This document shows, in pieces, positions 1 to 6,801 of a stretch of DNA of 64,000 bases. The stretch is taken from the NCBI GenBank assembly GCA_004323695.1, contig SCRU01000110.1:54213-118212 (forward strand), written 5' to 3'. The position numbers and the translations under genes are program-made. The notes under the pieces are model-generated. The model had not been told where the DNA came from and made no database searches. It saw nothing but the letters and a program-made list of their open reading frames with translations. Positions within the stretch are counted from its first letter, which is position 1, and each line of letters starts with the position of its first letter. The DNA is from Burkholderiaceae bacterium (lineage in GTDB: Bacteria > Pseudomonadota > Gammaproteobacteria > Burkholderiales > Burkholderiaceae_C).

Positions 1-1378
1 TGAGGACGCCATTCGCAACCCCCAGCAGCATCGGGTCGGCGTCCAATTCGCACAATCGAACGGTCATGCCCGGCTCGGACTTTGCCATCTCGATCATGGC
101 GCGGATTTTCTGCGCGGTGCTGCTCCGCTCCACATGCGCCATCAAGCGTTTGGTTCTAGTGTCGTCCGGCGCGACTTTCCATTGCTCCGCAGCGTGAGCG
201 CGCAGCAGGTTAACAACGGCTTTACCGGCCCTGTCAGCTTCGCCCGTTGGCGCGTGGACCCAGCCAGCGGTCTCCTCGAATATCAGCACGTCGCCGGATT
301 CGTGAACAAACAGAAGCTTGTCCTTGTAGGTCTGCGCGAGTACCTGTCCATTCAAGATGTCGCCGCGGGTGTCACACTTGGCGATTTCGATGGCAGCTGG
401 CTTTTGCGCATGCACCCAGCCGGCCTGCTTGGCGTAATGGACCAACGAGCCGAATCCTATCCCGCTGTCAGACTTGAAAGATGCCCAGACCTTGCTGAAT
501 TCCTCCGCAACAAACTTTTCAGGCGCGGACTTGCTCCATTCGCAAGCGAGCCTCTCGGCGCAGCTCCAGCCTGTTGAGGCGATGGCCCAAACAACGTTGC
601 GCCACTGCTCGCGATCGCAACCGGACGGAATTGTGGCGAGCATTGCCTTGACGCGCTCGATTTCCTCCGGGCTTTCTGATGGTGGACGTTTCTGATTGGC
701 GTCGATCAAGTTGTTGCCTTCAAAAATCACCACCTGTTGCGAAGCGCACTGGCGCGCAAGTTCGATCAAGAAATCCGGGTCCAATAATTCGCCATCGTTG
801 CTTTCGAAAAAAGCACTTGCGGCCCCTTCCGGCGGGCAGCTTGGTTCGTAGTAAAGACGTGACGGGTCCTTGCATTGGCAATCGCAATGCCCGCCCAGCA
901 GCACATTCAGACCATCCCAGACAGTGGGCCATTCCTCCGGCGTGCAGGCGCGTGAAAGCGGAAAGGCGATCCGATACTTGATGACGCCCCCGAGTCTTTC
1001 GGGTTCGTGCCAATGGGATGAGTGTGCAGCCCAGGCATAACGTTCGATATCTGGGCGCAGCTGCGACAGTGGCGGTGCCCGTTTGGTCACAGATACAAGC
1101 TGCCCGGTCTGCTTATCCTTGACGCCCTCGGTATCGATATCTGCAACCGCCATCGAAATGCTCAGGATATTTTCTTTTGCCCGGGTCGATCCGGGCTTCA
1201 TCGTCACGGGTGAAAATGCTTTGCCGGACTTCCGCTGGCGAATGTCCCGCTTCTGCAGCATGCCTTCGATCTGGGGCCACGTTCCGGCGTTCTGCTTGCC
1301 GGCATTGTCTTTCTCGCTGGCGTAGCGCATCACCGCGTACTTGACCGGTTTGGGGCGGGTGTCGGTGACGGTGCTCAT
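1..1378 (-). CDS. P4-family primase-helicase, N-terminal 459 codons (runs off the left edge)
   Basis: An open frame starts with ATG at 1378 and stays open to the window edge, giving 459 codons with no stop. Around residues 235-310 there is a PriCT-2-like region (IERVKAMLATIPSGCDREQW, then WASFKSDSGIGFGSLVHYAK). Close to the edge the sequence reads LDADPMLLGVANGVL, the hallmark of the D5 N-terminal domain that precedes the SF3 helicase in phage/plasmid primases such as P4 alpha. The helicase Walker motifs should lie outside the window. The start overlaps the stop of the upstream gene by ATGA (1375-1378), so the two are probably translationally coupled. Inference: it replicates the excised element. 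The N-terminal 230 residues are less clear and include a Cys/His-rich stretch, CDCQCKDPS. Confidence 0.85.
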   Translation of the reverse strand, partial: MSTVTDTRPKPVKYAVMRYASEKDNAGKQNAGTWPQIEGMLQKRDIRQRKSGKAFSPVTMKPGSTRAKENILSISMAVADIDTEGVKDKQTGQLVSVTKRAPPLSQLRPDIERYAWAAHSSHWHEPERLGGVIKYRIAFPLSRACTPEEWPTVWDGLNVLLGGHCDCQCKDPSRLYYEPSCPPEGAASAFFESNDGELLDPDFLIELARQCASQQVVIFEGNNLIDANQKRPPSESPEEIERVKAMLATIPSGCDREQWRNVVWAIASTGWSCAERLACEWSKSAPEKFVAEEFSKVWASFKSDSGIGFGSLVHYAKQAGWVHAQKPAAIEIAKCDTRGDILNGQVLAQTYKDKLLFVHESGDVLIFEETAGWVHAPTGEADRAGKAVVNLLRAHAAEQWKVAPDDTRTKRLMAHVERSSTAQKIRAMIEMAKSEPGMTVRLCELDADPMLLGVANGVL

Positions 1379-1668
1379 TTGTGCCGCCCTTCATTGGAAA
1401 CAAGAAAGGGGCGGATGATTTCCAGCACTTGTTCAACCGGTGGCAAGGATTTTCCTTGCGCTGCGCGCATACACAGACAAGCAAAATAGACGCCATCAGG
1501 GGTATCCGGTCGCACCCGCCACGCAATGACATTTTCGGACTTGGCAAGACCACGGACGCCCGAGGAGCCGGCTTCGATGATTGCTAGCCCAATGGCGTTG
1601 AGCCCCGATGTTGTGCCATCGATGGGCCTTGGAATATCCGGGGGTCGGCGGTTGGTAGGGCTTGTCAT
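1375..1668 (-). CDS. small hypothetical protein of the element
   Basis: 97 residues, unrecognised. The supporting evidence is gene structure: the start codon overlaps the stop of the AlpA-like gene (ATGA at 1665-1668) and the stop overlaps the start of the primase gene (ATGA at 1375-1378), so it is the middle of a tightly coupled three-gene unit. The protein has a proline-rich N-terminus, then a short region GVRGLAKSENVIAWRVRPDTP that looks like a compact alpha/beta fold, and a conserved-looking C-terminal helix (PPVEQVLEIIRPFL). No catalytic motif is visible. Position suggests an accessory role in replication or its control. Confidence 0.6.
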   Translation of the reverse strand: MTSPTNRRPPDIPRPIDGTTSGLNAIGLAIIEAGSSGVRGLAKSENVIAWRVRPDTPDGVYFACLCMRAAQGKSLPPVEQVLEIIRPFLVSNEGRHK

Positions 1669-1925
1669 TTAGCCACCCCCAGCACTTTGCGGATGCCAGC
1701 CACCGGCCACGCAAGGCGAGAATTTACGCGAAGCGGTCGCAAGCCGTCCGGGAACGTTTCAGCCGATGCCCATCCGCGCGCAGTCTGTTCCTTGCGGTTG
1801 AGGTGCCGGCACATTACCGCCGTGGAAACGTGCGTCCGGGTTTCAAGGTGAAGGGGTATGAAGTCGGCGGGTGCGGTGGTTGCCTGTTGCCTCGCTTTGA
1901 CACTGTGGTGCATTGAGGTTTGCAT
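1665..1925 (-). CDS. AlpA-like/excisionase-type DNA-binding protein
   Basis: 86 residues from the chosen ATG at 1925, which has GGAAA about 6-10 nt upstream; the frame extends further up to 2018 but without a better ribosome site. The C-terminal half (CRHLNRKEQTARGWASAE, then LRPLRVNSRLAWPVAGIRKVLGV) has the layout of small winged-helix proteins of the AlpA/excisionase type: a helix-turn-helix that reads a row of arguments, a beta wing with an R-x-N-G/S-R-L-A-W motif, and a closing helix. Similar small proteins sit ahead of primase genes in Burkholderiales islands. Likely roles are transcriptional control of the element or directing excision. It overlaps the following gene by 4 nt. Confidence 0.65.
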   Translation of the reverse strand: MQTSMHHSVKARQQATTAPADFIPLHLETRTHVSTAVMCRHLNRKEQTARGWASAETFPDGLRPLRVNSRLAWPVAGIRKVLGVAK

Positions 1926-1976
1926 GTTCGATTTCCAAACCCAGCAGCACAGGCCGGGTATGGTGCATACTTTTGT

Positions 1977-2087
1977 CGGGGCAACGCCCGCCCTAAAAGC
2001 GAAGCATTCACGCTGCAACCCGCATGAATGCTAGGTTTCGCGGGGCAACGCTTGCCCCGGCGTTTCTTGCCCTATTTGCCCCGGCGT
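1977..2087. repeat. iteron-like repeat cluster, possible element replication origin
   Basis: Seen: CGGGGCAACGC occurs at 1977-1987 and again at 2041-2051. TTGCCCCGGCGT occurs at 2052-2063 and at 2076-2087, a 24-base period. The inner copies form a perfect hairpin, GGGGCAA (2042-2048), loop CGC, TTGCCCC (2052-2058). The cluster is in the only sizeable non-coding gap of the element, upstream of the AlpA-like and primase genes, and its right edge runs into the end of the 246-residue gene. Inference: binding sites for the primase (P4-type elements carry iterons) or an autoregulatory operator. There is no T-run that would make the hairpin a terminator. Confidence 0.4.
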
Positions 2088-2812
2088 GTTGACGTTGAAA
2101 GTTGTCTGCCCTGTGCGCTCGATATGCCTTTAAGCGCGTGGCGCTTGATGTAAGCCCCGGTCAAAGGTTTGCCACCAGAACCCACAATTCCATCGGATCG
2201 AAATTTTTTGGCGATTTCATCGGCAATCGTTTCTTGGTTTGGGTACAAGTCTTTTGCAGTTTGGCGCTCTATAATTTTGTTAGCTATGACGCGTGCATTT
2301 TTTTGCCAATCTTCACCATCATGAACATCGGATGCGTTCTCGGGCACCACGGACGCAGCCTGTGGTTCGGGTGTCTCCATGCACTTCGGCGGCGCAACAA
2401 GCTCACACATCGCGCCCATTTCGGATGGCATTTCCCATCCGAAGGAAGTGCCTAGTACAGCAACCTTTGGGAGCAGCACAACATCCGAGATGTTGTTTTT
2501 CTTCAGCTCCCTTTGATGGCTCTCTAAAACCCGGAGTCGCTTATTAAATTCGCGCTGACTATTATCGTCAGGGAAACTTTCCCGTCGATAAGCTGGCCTA
2601 GTCATCCCATACTCCCAGATTGTTTTTAGGGATTCGGGGTCGATATCGAGAGAGAGCGCGCACGCTTCACTCAACTTTACGCCAGCCATGAAGCGCCAGT
2701 GATCCCAGTCAATTGCATTCACAATTCGTTCATTCACGGTGTCCTTCAAAGGATGCTCCAGCAGGCGGGTGAAGGTGTCCCGCTTTTCGGTTCGCGGGCC
2801 TAGCCAAGGCAA
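2072..2812 (-). CDS. hypothetical element protein, 246 residues
   Basis: Unrecognised by function. The start is a TTG at 2812, 6 nt past the stop codon of the antitoxin gene; no strong ribosome site is visible, so translation may depend on coupling with the upstream gene. The N-terminal part has a W-D-H-W-R-F-M motif (residues about 40-46) and an acidic, Pro-rich middle. The last 75 residues look like a helical, basic nucleic-acid-binding segment (NQETIADEIAKKF, TGAYIKRHALKGIS), ending in a Ser/Thr/Arg tail. The middle and 3' part of the gene is noticeably lower in GC than the integrase. Proteins of this shape occur in Burkholderiales prophages and islands beside primases, but I cannot assign a role. 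Confidence 0.6.
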   Translation of the reverse strand: MPWLGPRTEKRDTFTRLLEHPLKDTVNERIVNAIDWDHWRFMAGVKLSEACALSLDIDPESLKTIWEYGMTRPAYRRESFPDDNSQREFNKRLRVLESHQRELKKNNISDVVLLPKVAVLGTSFGWEMPSEMGAMCELVAPPKCMETPEPQAASVVPENASDVHDGEDWQKNARVIANKIIERQTAKDLYPNQETIADEIAKKFRSDGIVGSGGKPLTGAYIKRHALKGISSAQGRQLSTSTRRGK

Positions 2813-2818
2813 AACAAT

Positions 2819-3148
2819 TCAAGCGTGCGCGGCGGCCCGGCGGTTGGGATGCCTTGCGGGTGCTGCCTTGGGCATGGACACCTTGACCATAGGCCCCATG
2901 CCAGCAGTGGCGGCCATGTCAATCAAGGTGTCGAGAGAGAACAAATTGATCTTGCCGCGCATCAGGTCGGAAATGCGCGGCTGGGTCACGCCGAACAGGG
3001 CGGCGGCTTCGGCCTGCGTCATGCCTTGCTGGCGGATGACCTCCGCCAAATTCATCATGAGGCTTGAGCGTGCGCGCATGCTTGCGGCTTCCGGGGGCGT
3101 GTCTTCGATGGCGTCCCACACGCTGGCGAATCGTTTTTTATCGGTCAT
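2819..3148 (-). CDS. higA: XRE-family antitoxin (HigA-like)
   Basis: 109 residues with a clear helix-turn-helix at about 45-75 (GMTQAEAAALFGVTQPRISDLMRGKI), the signature of XRE-type antitoxins paired with Gp49-like toxins. The C-terminus is basic and Ala/Pro/Arg-rich. The start overlaps the toxin stop by ATGA (3145-3148), giving the toxin-first order characteristic of higBA. Known: such antitoxins neutralise the toxin by binding and repress the shared promoter through the HTH. The gene symbol follows the family rather than a tested function. Likely role here: stabilising the integrated element. Confidence 0.82.
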   Translation of the reverse strand: MTDKKRFASVWDAIEDTPPEAASMRARSSLMMNLAEVIRQQGMTQAEAAALFGVTQPRISDLMRGKINLFSLDTLIDMAATAGMGPMVKVSMPKAAPARHPNRRAAAHA

Positions 3149-3474
3149 GGTGCAATCTCCTTCATCAATGCCTTGAGTCGCTTTTGGGCCAACTCAATAT
3201 CCTGCTTGGCGGTTTGCTGAGTCTTCTTCTGGAAGCAATGCAGCACGTACACCGCATCGGCCAGCTTGGCGATGTAGATCACCCGGAACGTTCCCGCTTC
3301 GTCCCAGATGCGCAGCTCCACCGCACCGGCCCCGATGCTGGGCATGGCCTTGGCATCGTCTGGCTGCAATCCGTTTTGAACCTTGTCCAACTGATGCCCG
3401 GCCTCACGCATTGCTGTCTGCGGAAAGGCCCGCAGGTCGTTCAGTGCTGAGCCCCTAAACTCGATAGGCTTCAT
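3145..3474 (-). CDS. higB: HigB/Gp49-like toxin of a type II toxin-antitoxin system
   Basis: 109 residues of the RelE-fold Gp49-like group. The core FRVIYIAKLADAVYVLHCFQ followed by KKTQQTAKQDIELAQKRL is diagnostic: the strand pair, then the K-K-T-x-x-x-x-x-D-I-x-x-A-x-x-R-L helix typical of this family. Known family activity is ribosome-dependent mRNA cleavage. It is transcribed ahead of the antitoxin and overlaps it by 4 nt. The region 3475-3510 upstream of the start is AT-rich (TATATATAAATTTGTATG) and probably carries the promoter and antitoxin operator. Confidence 0.82.
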   Translation of the reverse strand: MKPIEFRGSALNDLRAFPQTAMREAGHQLDKVQNGLQPDDAKAMPSIGAGAVELRIWDEAGTFRVIYIAKLADAVYVLHCFQKKTQQTAKQDIELAQKRLKALMKEIAP

Positions 3475-3522
3475 GGTTTTATTATATATAAATTTGTATG
3501 TTTGCGTTGATGCAAGATGGGC

Positions 3523-4866
3523 CTATGTAGCCACCACGCGCAGCTTGCCCGGCTCGGCATCGGCCACGAACGGCACACCGGCTTGCTCCAATATCCACGC
3601 TTCAATCTTTTCGTGGTGCACGCGCAGCAGGTCGAGCGGGCGCACCGTGTAATGTTTTTCAGCGGTTGCGCTGGGCTTGTGGCCCATGATTTGAGCCACC
3701 ACCCCGGCGGGTATCTCCAGCCACTCGGTCAGGCTCTTGAACGAACGGCGCAGCCCGTGCAGGGTCAGGCCAGCAACGCCGGCCACGGTGCAGGCGGTCA
3801 AATATGCCTTGTGTGGGTCAGCCAGGTGCCCGCTGGCGCTTGACGTGCTGGAAAACACCCATTCATTGCGCCGGGGCAGGGCGGCCAGCAGGTCGTGAAC
3901 GTATGGCGTTAGCGGTATGACGCGCTCACCTTCCACCTTGTCGCGGATGTTCAGGCCGCGCCATTGCAGGTTCATATCCGCCCATCGCAGGGTTGCCACC
4001 TCGCCAGGACGCGCACCAGTCAGCACCAGCGTTTGCAGGTAGGCCGATATGGCCGGGTTGCCGATATTGCGCACGGCGGCGAACCACGCAGGCAGTTGCT
4101 CGCGCAGCAGCACGTCCGATTTAACGGCGGGTTTGCCGAATGCTTCGCGGGTCTTTTTCGTCTTGGCTGGGTTTACCGGCACCAAGTGCTTGTAGGCGGC
4201 CTGTTCACCGCACCAGCCTAAAAACACCTTGAGGCAGCGCCATGCAAGGCGGCCAGAGGTCGGGCGGGTCTTGGCTTCGCGGGCGGCCCATGCCTCGATT
4301 GTTTCGGGCATCAGGTCGGCCAGGCGCAGCGCCAGCAGCGGGTGAATTGGCCCGGCCACCGTCACGCCCCGGCCCTTGGTCCCACGCTTGGCAGGCACGC
4401 CCCCGGCCTTGCCCATTGCGAGATGGTCTTGATAGTGGCGCTCGCCCCAGTGCGGGCGGCGCTCGGCCAGATACACATTCCACACGTCGCCCACCGTCAC
4501 GCCATCGGTAACGGCAGCGGCTTTCTTTTCAGCATCGGCGGCCTGTTGCCGGCGCTCCAGTTCGCGGGGGTCGGCGCCACCGTCCAAGGTCACGCGCTGG
4601 CGGTTTGCTTCGGTGCGGGCGGCTTCAATGCTCCACGCCCTCACGTCACCGATGGTGCGGCGAATGGTCTGCCGGTTCAGCTTGGCTTCGAACACGAACG
4701 ACTTGGCACCAGCAGCGGTAACGCGCACGCGCAGCCCCGGCGCTTTGGCATCGCGCAAAAAAGCCTGGGCCTTGTCGGCTGGGCAGGCCAAGCGCTCGAT
4801 TAACCCGGCGGTCAGTTCATGGGCTTCACTCAGGTCTATCTGCGCGTCCCGTTTTGGTCTTGCCAT
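3523..4866 (-). CDS. tyrosine recombinase/integrase, P4-like (DUF4102 N-terminus)
   Basis: 447 residues from the ATG at 4866, preferred because AAAGGGG lies about 10-16 nt upstream; the frame can extend to 4929, which would add 21 residues encoded by the direct repeats. The N-terminal arm-binding domain is of the DUF4102 type (GLRVRVTAAGAKSFVFEAKL, then IRRTIGDVRAWSIEAARTEA). The catalytic domain shows the first arginine in LTGARPGEVATLRW, H-x-x-R in HGLRRSFKSL, and the tyrosine in MGHKPSATAEKHYTVR. All key residues are present, so it should be active. It lies about 160 bases from the tRNA-derived attachment site and points away from it. Role: integration and excision of the element at tRNA-Lys. 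Confidence 0.92.
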   Translation of the reverse strand: MARPKRDAQIDLSEAHELTAGLIERLACPADKAQAFLRDAKAPGLRVRVTAAGAKSFVFEAKLNRQTIRRTIGDVRAWSIEAARTEANRQRVTLDGGADPRELERRQQAADAEKKAAAVTDGVTVGDVWNVYLAERRPHWGERHYQDHLAMGKAGGVPAKRGTKGRGVTVAGPIHPLLALRLADLMPETIEAWAAREAKTRPTSGRLAWRCLKVFLGWCGEQAAYKHLVPVNPAKTKKTREAFGKPAVKSDVLLREQLPAWFAAVRNIGNPAISAYLQTLVLTGARPGEVATLRWADMNLQWRGLNIRDKVEGERVIPLTPYVHDLLAALPRRNEWVFSSTSSASGHLADPHKAYLTACTVAGVAGLTLHGLRRSFKSLTEWLEIPAGVVAQIMGHKPSATAEKHYTVRPLDLLRVHHEKIEAWILEQAGVPFVADAEPGKLRVVAT

Positions 4867-4881
4867 GTCGCTTGCCCCTTT

Positions 4882-4903
4882 CATGTAGCCACCATGTAGC
4901 CAC
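4882..4903. repeat. perfect tandem 11-bp repeat at the integrase start
   Basis: CATGTAGCCAC occurs twice back to back (4882-4892 and 4893-4903), immediately upstream of the preferred integrase start. A third near copy, TATGTAGCCAC, lies at 3524-3534 across the integrase stop codon. Repeats of this kind near integrase genes may be arm-type recombinase-binding sites or autoregulatory operators. The function is inferred from position only. Confidence 0.5.
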
Positions 4904-5029
4904 TTTTGCACCGTTTTGGCGAATTTCAATCAACACTCAAGCTGTTGAAGCGTCCAATTTTTACGATGTAAGTTGTTGATTTATATTGAATATAACAACA
5001 TTAATCAACGCGGGCAAATAGTGAATTAT

Positions 5030-5079
5030 TCGGACTTTTAATCCGTTTGTCGTGGGTTCGACCCCCGCAGGTCCCACCA
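5030..5079 (+). other. attachment site: duplicated 3' part of tRNA-Lys(UUU)
   Basis: From 5031 the sequence matches the anticodon arm to the CCA end of a tRNA. The anticodon loop CTTTTAA reads anticodon UUU (Lys). A T arm follows (GTGGG, loop TTCGACC, CCCGC), then AGGTCCCA and CCA ending at 5079. There is no D arm or 5' acceptor strand upstream, where the DNA is AT-rich and unrelated, and the outermost anticodon-stem pair is mismatched. So this is not a complete tRNA but the chromosomal end fragment left by integration. The core shared with the intact tRNA should be about 45-50 bp. Confidence 0.8.
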
Positions 5080-5087
5080 ATGAATCG

Positions 5088-5123
5088 AAGGGCTTGGCCG
5101 CGAGGCCGAGCCCTTTTTATTTT
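5088..5123 (+). terminator. rho-independent terminator of the tRNA-Lys locus
   Basis: A 10-bp stem (GGGCTTGGCC at 5090-5099 with GGCCGAGCCC at 5104-5113, one G-U pair), a GCGA loop and a TTTTTATTTT tail, starting 9 nt after the tRNA CCA. It belongs to the original tRNA gene now separated from its 5' half. Confidence 0.85.
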
Positions 5124-5185
5124 CTCCCCAGCGACTATCCTTGAACGAAGCGCGGACAAACGTCCGCGCCGTGCGGAGAACGCGC

Positions 5186-5839
5186 TTGAACAATGCCCGC
5201 AAGCCTAGCAGCGAGCCCGATCGGGCTCAGGCGCTGGCGCAATATCGCCAGCGTGCTGCCCTGTATGACCTGGAACTGACGGCGTTCGAGCCGATCCGGC
5301 GCAGGGCGATCTTGCGGCTGGCGTTGCAGCGTGGCGACACGGTGCTGGACGTAGGGTGCGGCACAGGCCTGAGCCTGGCCTTGCTGCGTCAGGAGATCGG
5401 CGCGCAAGGCCGGATCGTCGCGCTGGACCAGAGCCCCGAGATGATGGCGAAGGCGCGCGAGCGGGTCGCGCAGGCGCACTGGAGCAACGTGACCTTGCTG
5501 TGCTCGCCGATCGAACTGGCTCACATACCGGGGCGCGCGGACGCGGCGCTGTTCCATTTCACCCACGATATCCTGCGCCAGCCTGACGCGATCGCCAACG
5601 TGGTGCGCCACTTGAAGCCACAGGCGGATGTGGTCGCCAGCGGGATCAAGTGGACCTGGATGTTCCCCGCGAACCTGTTCGTGTGGTCGGCGGCGTGGCA
5701 TTCCGCGACCACGCTGGAGGGGCTGACCCAGCCCTGGAGCCGGCTGGCCGAATCCATCGGGCCGATGGACGTGGAATCGCTGTGGCTGGATACGGTCTAC
5801 ATTGCCAGTGGCACGCTGCGCCAGAAGACGGGCCGCTAA
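5186..5839 (+). CDS. class I SAM-dependent methyltransferase
   Basis: 217 residues from the TTG at 5186, chosen because GGAG lies 7 nt upstream; an upstream in-frame TTG at 5141 lacks a ribosome site and would overlap the terminator region. Motif I is VLDVGCGTGLSLALL near residue 55, followed by the acidic strand-2 motif (GRIVALDQSPEMMAKARERV), giving a Rossmann-type SAM-binding fold of the UbiE/Methyltransf_11 kind. The substrate is not evident. The gene ends in a 4-nt convergent overlap with the MaoC gene (5836-5839), so the two are not co-transcribed. Confidence 0.8.
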   Translation: MNNARKPSSEPDRAQALAQYRQRAALYDLELTAFEPIRRRAILRLALQRGDTVLDVGCGTGLSLALLRQEIGAQGRIVALDQSPEMMAKARERVAQAHWSNVTLLCSPIELAHIPGRADAALFHFTHDILRQPDAIANVVRHLKPQADVVASGIKWTWMFPANLFVWSAAWHSATTLEGLTQPWSRLAESIGPMDVESLWLDTVYIASGTLRQKTGR

Positions 5840-6282
5840 GCGGTCGCGTTGTGCACCAGCATCTTGGCCTCGGCATTGGCAACCTCGATGCCGTCCTGAT
5901 TGACACAGACGCCGCGCAGCGTCACCAGCCCTCCCTCGATCTTCGGCTTCGCATCGAGCGCCGCGACGGTCCACTTGACGGCAAGCGTGTCACCGGCGCG
6001 CACCGGGTGGGTGAAGCGGATGTGATGCTCGACATAGGCAATCGCGGTGCCGTGGAACAGCATGCCCAGCGGTGCGGCCATCGCATTGCTGGTCAGGTAG
6101 CCATGCGCGATGCGCCCGCCAAAGCGGCTCTTCGCGGCAAACGCTTCATCGACATGCAGCGGGTTGAAGTCGCAGAAGAGGCCTGCGCCCATCACGATGT
6201 GCGCTTCCGTGAGGGTCATGCTGGTTTCAAATTCGCTGCCCAGGCTGAGCTCGTTGAAGCAGCGACCGCTGTACATGTTCAT
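5836..6282 (-). CDS. MaoC-like hot-dog dehydratase/hydratase
   Basis: 148 residues from the ATG at 6282, preceded by GGAT 8 nt upstream; a TTG at 6348 would add 22 residues with no homologous look. The N-terminus (MYSGRCFNELSLGSEFETS) and the hydratase motif CDFNPLHVDEAFAAKSRFGG followed by RIAHG are diagnostic of MaoC domains; the Asp and His of D-x-N-P-x-H are the expected catalytic pair. Likely reaction: hydration of an enoyl-CoA or a related (R)-specific step. No other acyl-CoA genes flank it here, so the pathway is unknown. Confidence 0.85.
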   Translation of the reverse strand: MNMYSGRCFNELSLGSEFETSMTLTEAHIVMGAGLFCDFNPLHVDEAFAAKSRFGGRIAHGYLTSNAMAAPLGMLFHGTAIAYVEHHIRFTHPVRAGDTLAVKWTVAALDAKPKIEGGLVTLRGVCVNQDGIEVANAEAKMLVHNATA

Positions 6283-6445
6283 GCTGAGATCCGCAAAGGT
6301 GGCCTGATCAGGCCCGTTCAACGCCTGGCCGCTGGACGGCAGGCTCAAAGGTCATGATAGTCCAGCCGGGACGCATGTTGCCTGGGCTGCTTGACATCGG
6401 CGATATGTGCTCCCATGCTTGAAGGCTAACCACTGGAGACAAGCC

Positions 6446-6760
6446 ATGATCAAAATCAGCGTGATGTACCCCAATACGCCCGGGGCCCGATTCAATCATG
6501 AGTACTACCGCGACAAGCACATGCCGCTGGTCAAAAGCCGGATGGGCGACGCCTGCAAGTACTACACCGTGGACAAAGGGCTGGCGGGCGGCACGCCAGG
6601 CGCCCCCGCGACCTATGTCGGCATGTGCCACATCTTCTGCGATTCCGTGGAGTCGTTCCAGGCCGGGTTCGGGCCGCACGCGCAGGAGATCATGGCGGAC
6701 ATTGCAAATTACACCGATCTGGCTCCGGTCATGCAGATCAGCGAGGTGGTCGTGGGGTAG
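6446..6760 (+). CDS. EthD-family protein
   Basis: 104 residues starting at ATG 6446, with GGAG 8-11 nt upstream. The opening IKISVMYPNTPGARFNHEYY followed by RDKHMPLVKSRMG is the classical EthD/dimeric alpha-beta barrel signature (x-Y-P-x-x-x-x-x-x-F-D/N-x-x-Y-Y-x-x-K-H-x-P-L). EthD was first described next to an ethyl tert-butyl ether oxidation cytochrome P450, but the family is broad and its biochemical role is unclear. A TTGACA at 6391-6396 with CATGCT 17 bp downstream is a weak promoter candidate, suggesting a single-gene unit. Confidence 0.8.
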   Translation: MIKISVMYPNTPGARFNHEYYRDKHMPLVKSRMGDACKYYTVDKGLAGGTPGAPATYVGMCHIFCDSVESFQAGFGPHAQEIMADIANYTDLAPVMQISEVVVG

Positions 6761-6801
6761 CGCCGGTCTGACGCGCCACAACCGAACGCCCCGACGCGGG
6801 T

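Larger units (their letters stand above)
1..5079. mobile_element. right end of an integrative element inserted in a tRNA-Lys gene
   Basis: Seen: a run of minus-strand genes typical of P4-like islands (primase-helicase, AlpA-like regulator, toxin-antitoxin pair, tyrosine integrase) that stops at a partial tRNA ending in CCA at 5079. Ordinary chromosomal genes begin immediately beyond. Only the 3' part of the tRNA is present, as expected when an element enters a tRNA gene and leaves a duplicated end fragment. The intact tRNA and the left end should lie upstream of base 1. Known: integrases of this family use tRNA 3' ends as attachment sites. Inference: the element may still be excisable, since integrase and att site both look intact. 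The full length is unknown. Confidence 0.8.

Noticed and set aside
1113..1553. 146-codon frame on the minus strand in the element
   Set aside because: It overlaps the primase and the 97-residue gene in a different frame and is rich in Arg, His and Gln as expected for a shadow; the other two frames fit a coupled gene chain.
5030..5079. Complete tRNA gene
   Set aside because: There is no D arm or 5' acceptor strand, and the outermost anticodon-stem pair does not match.
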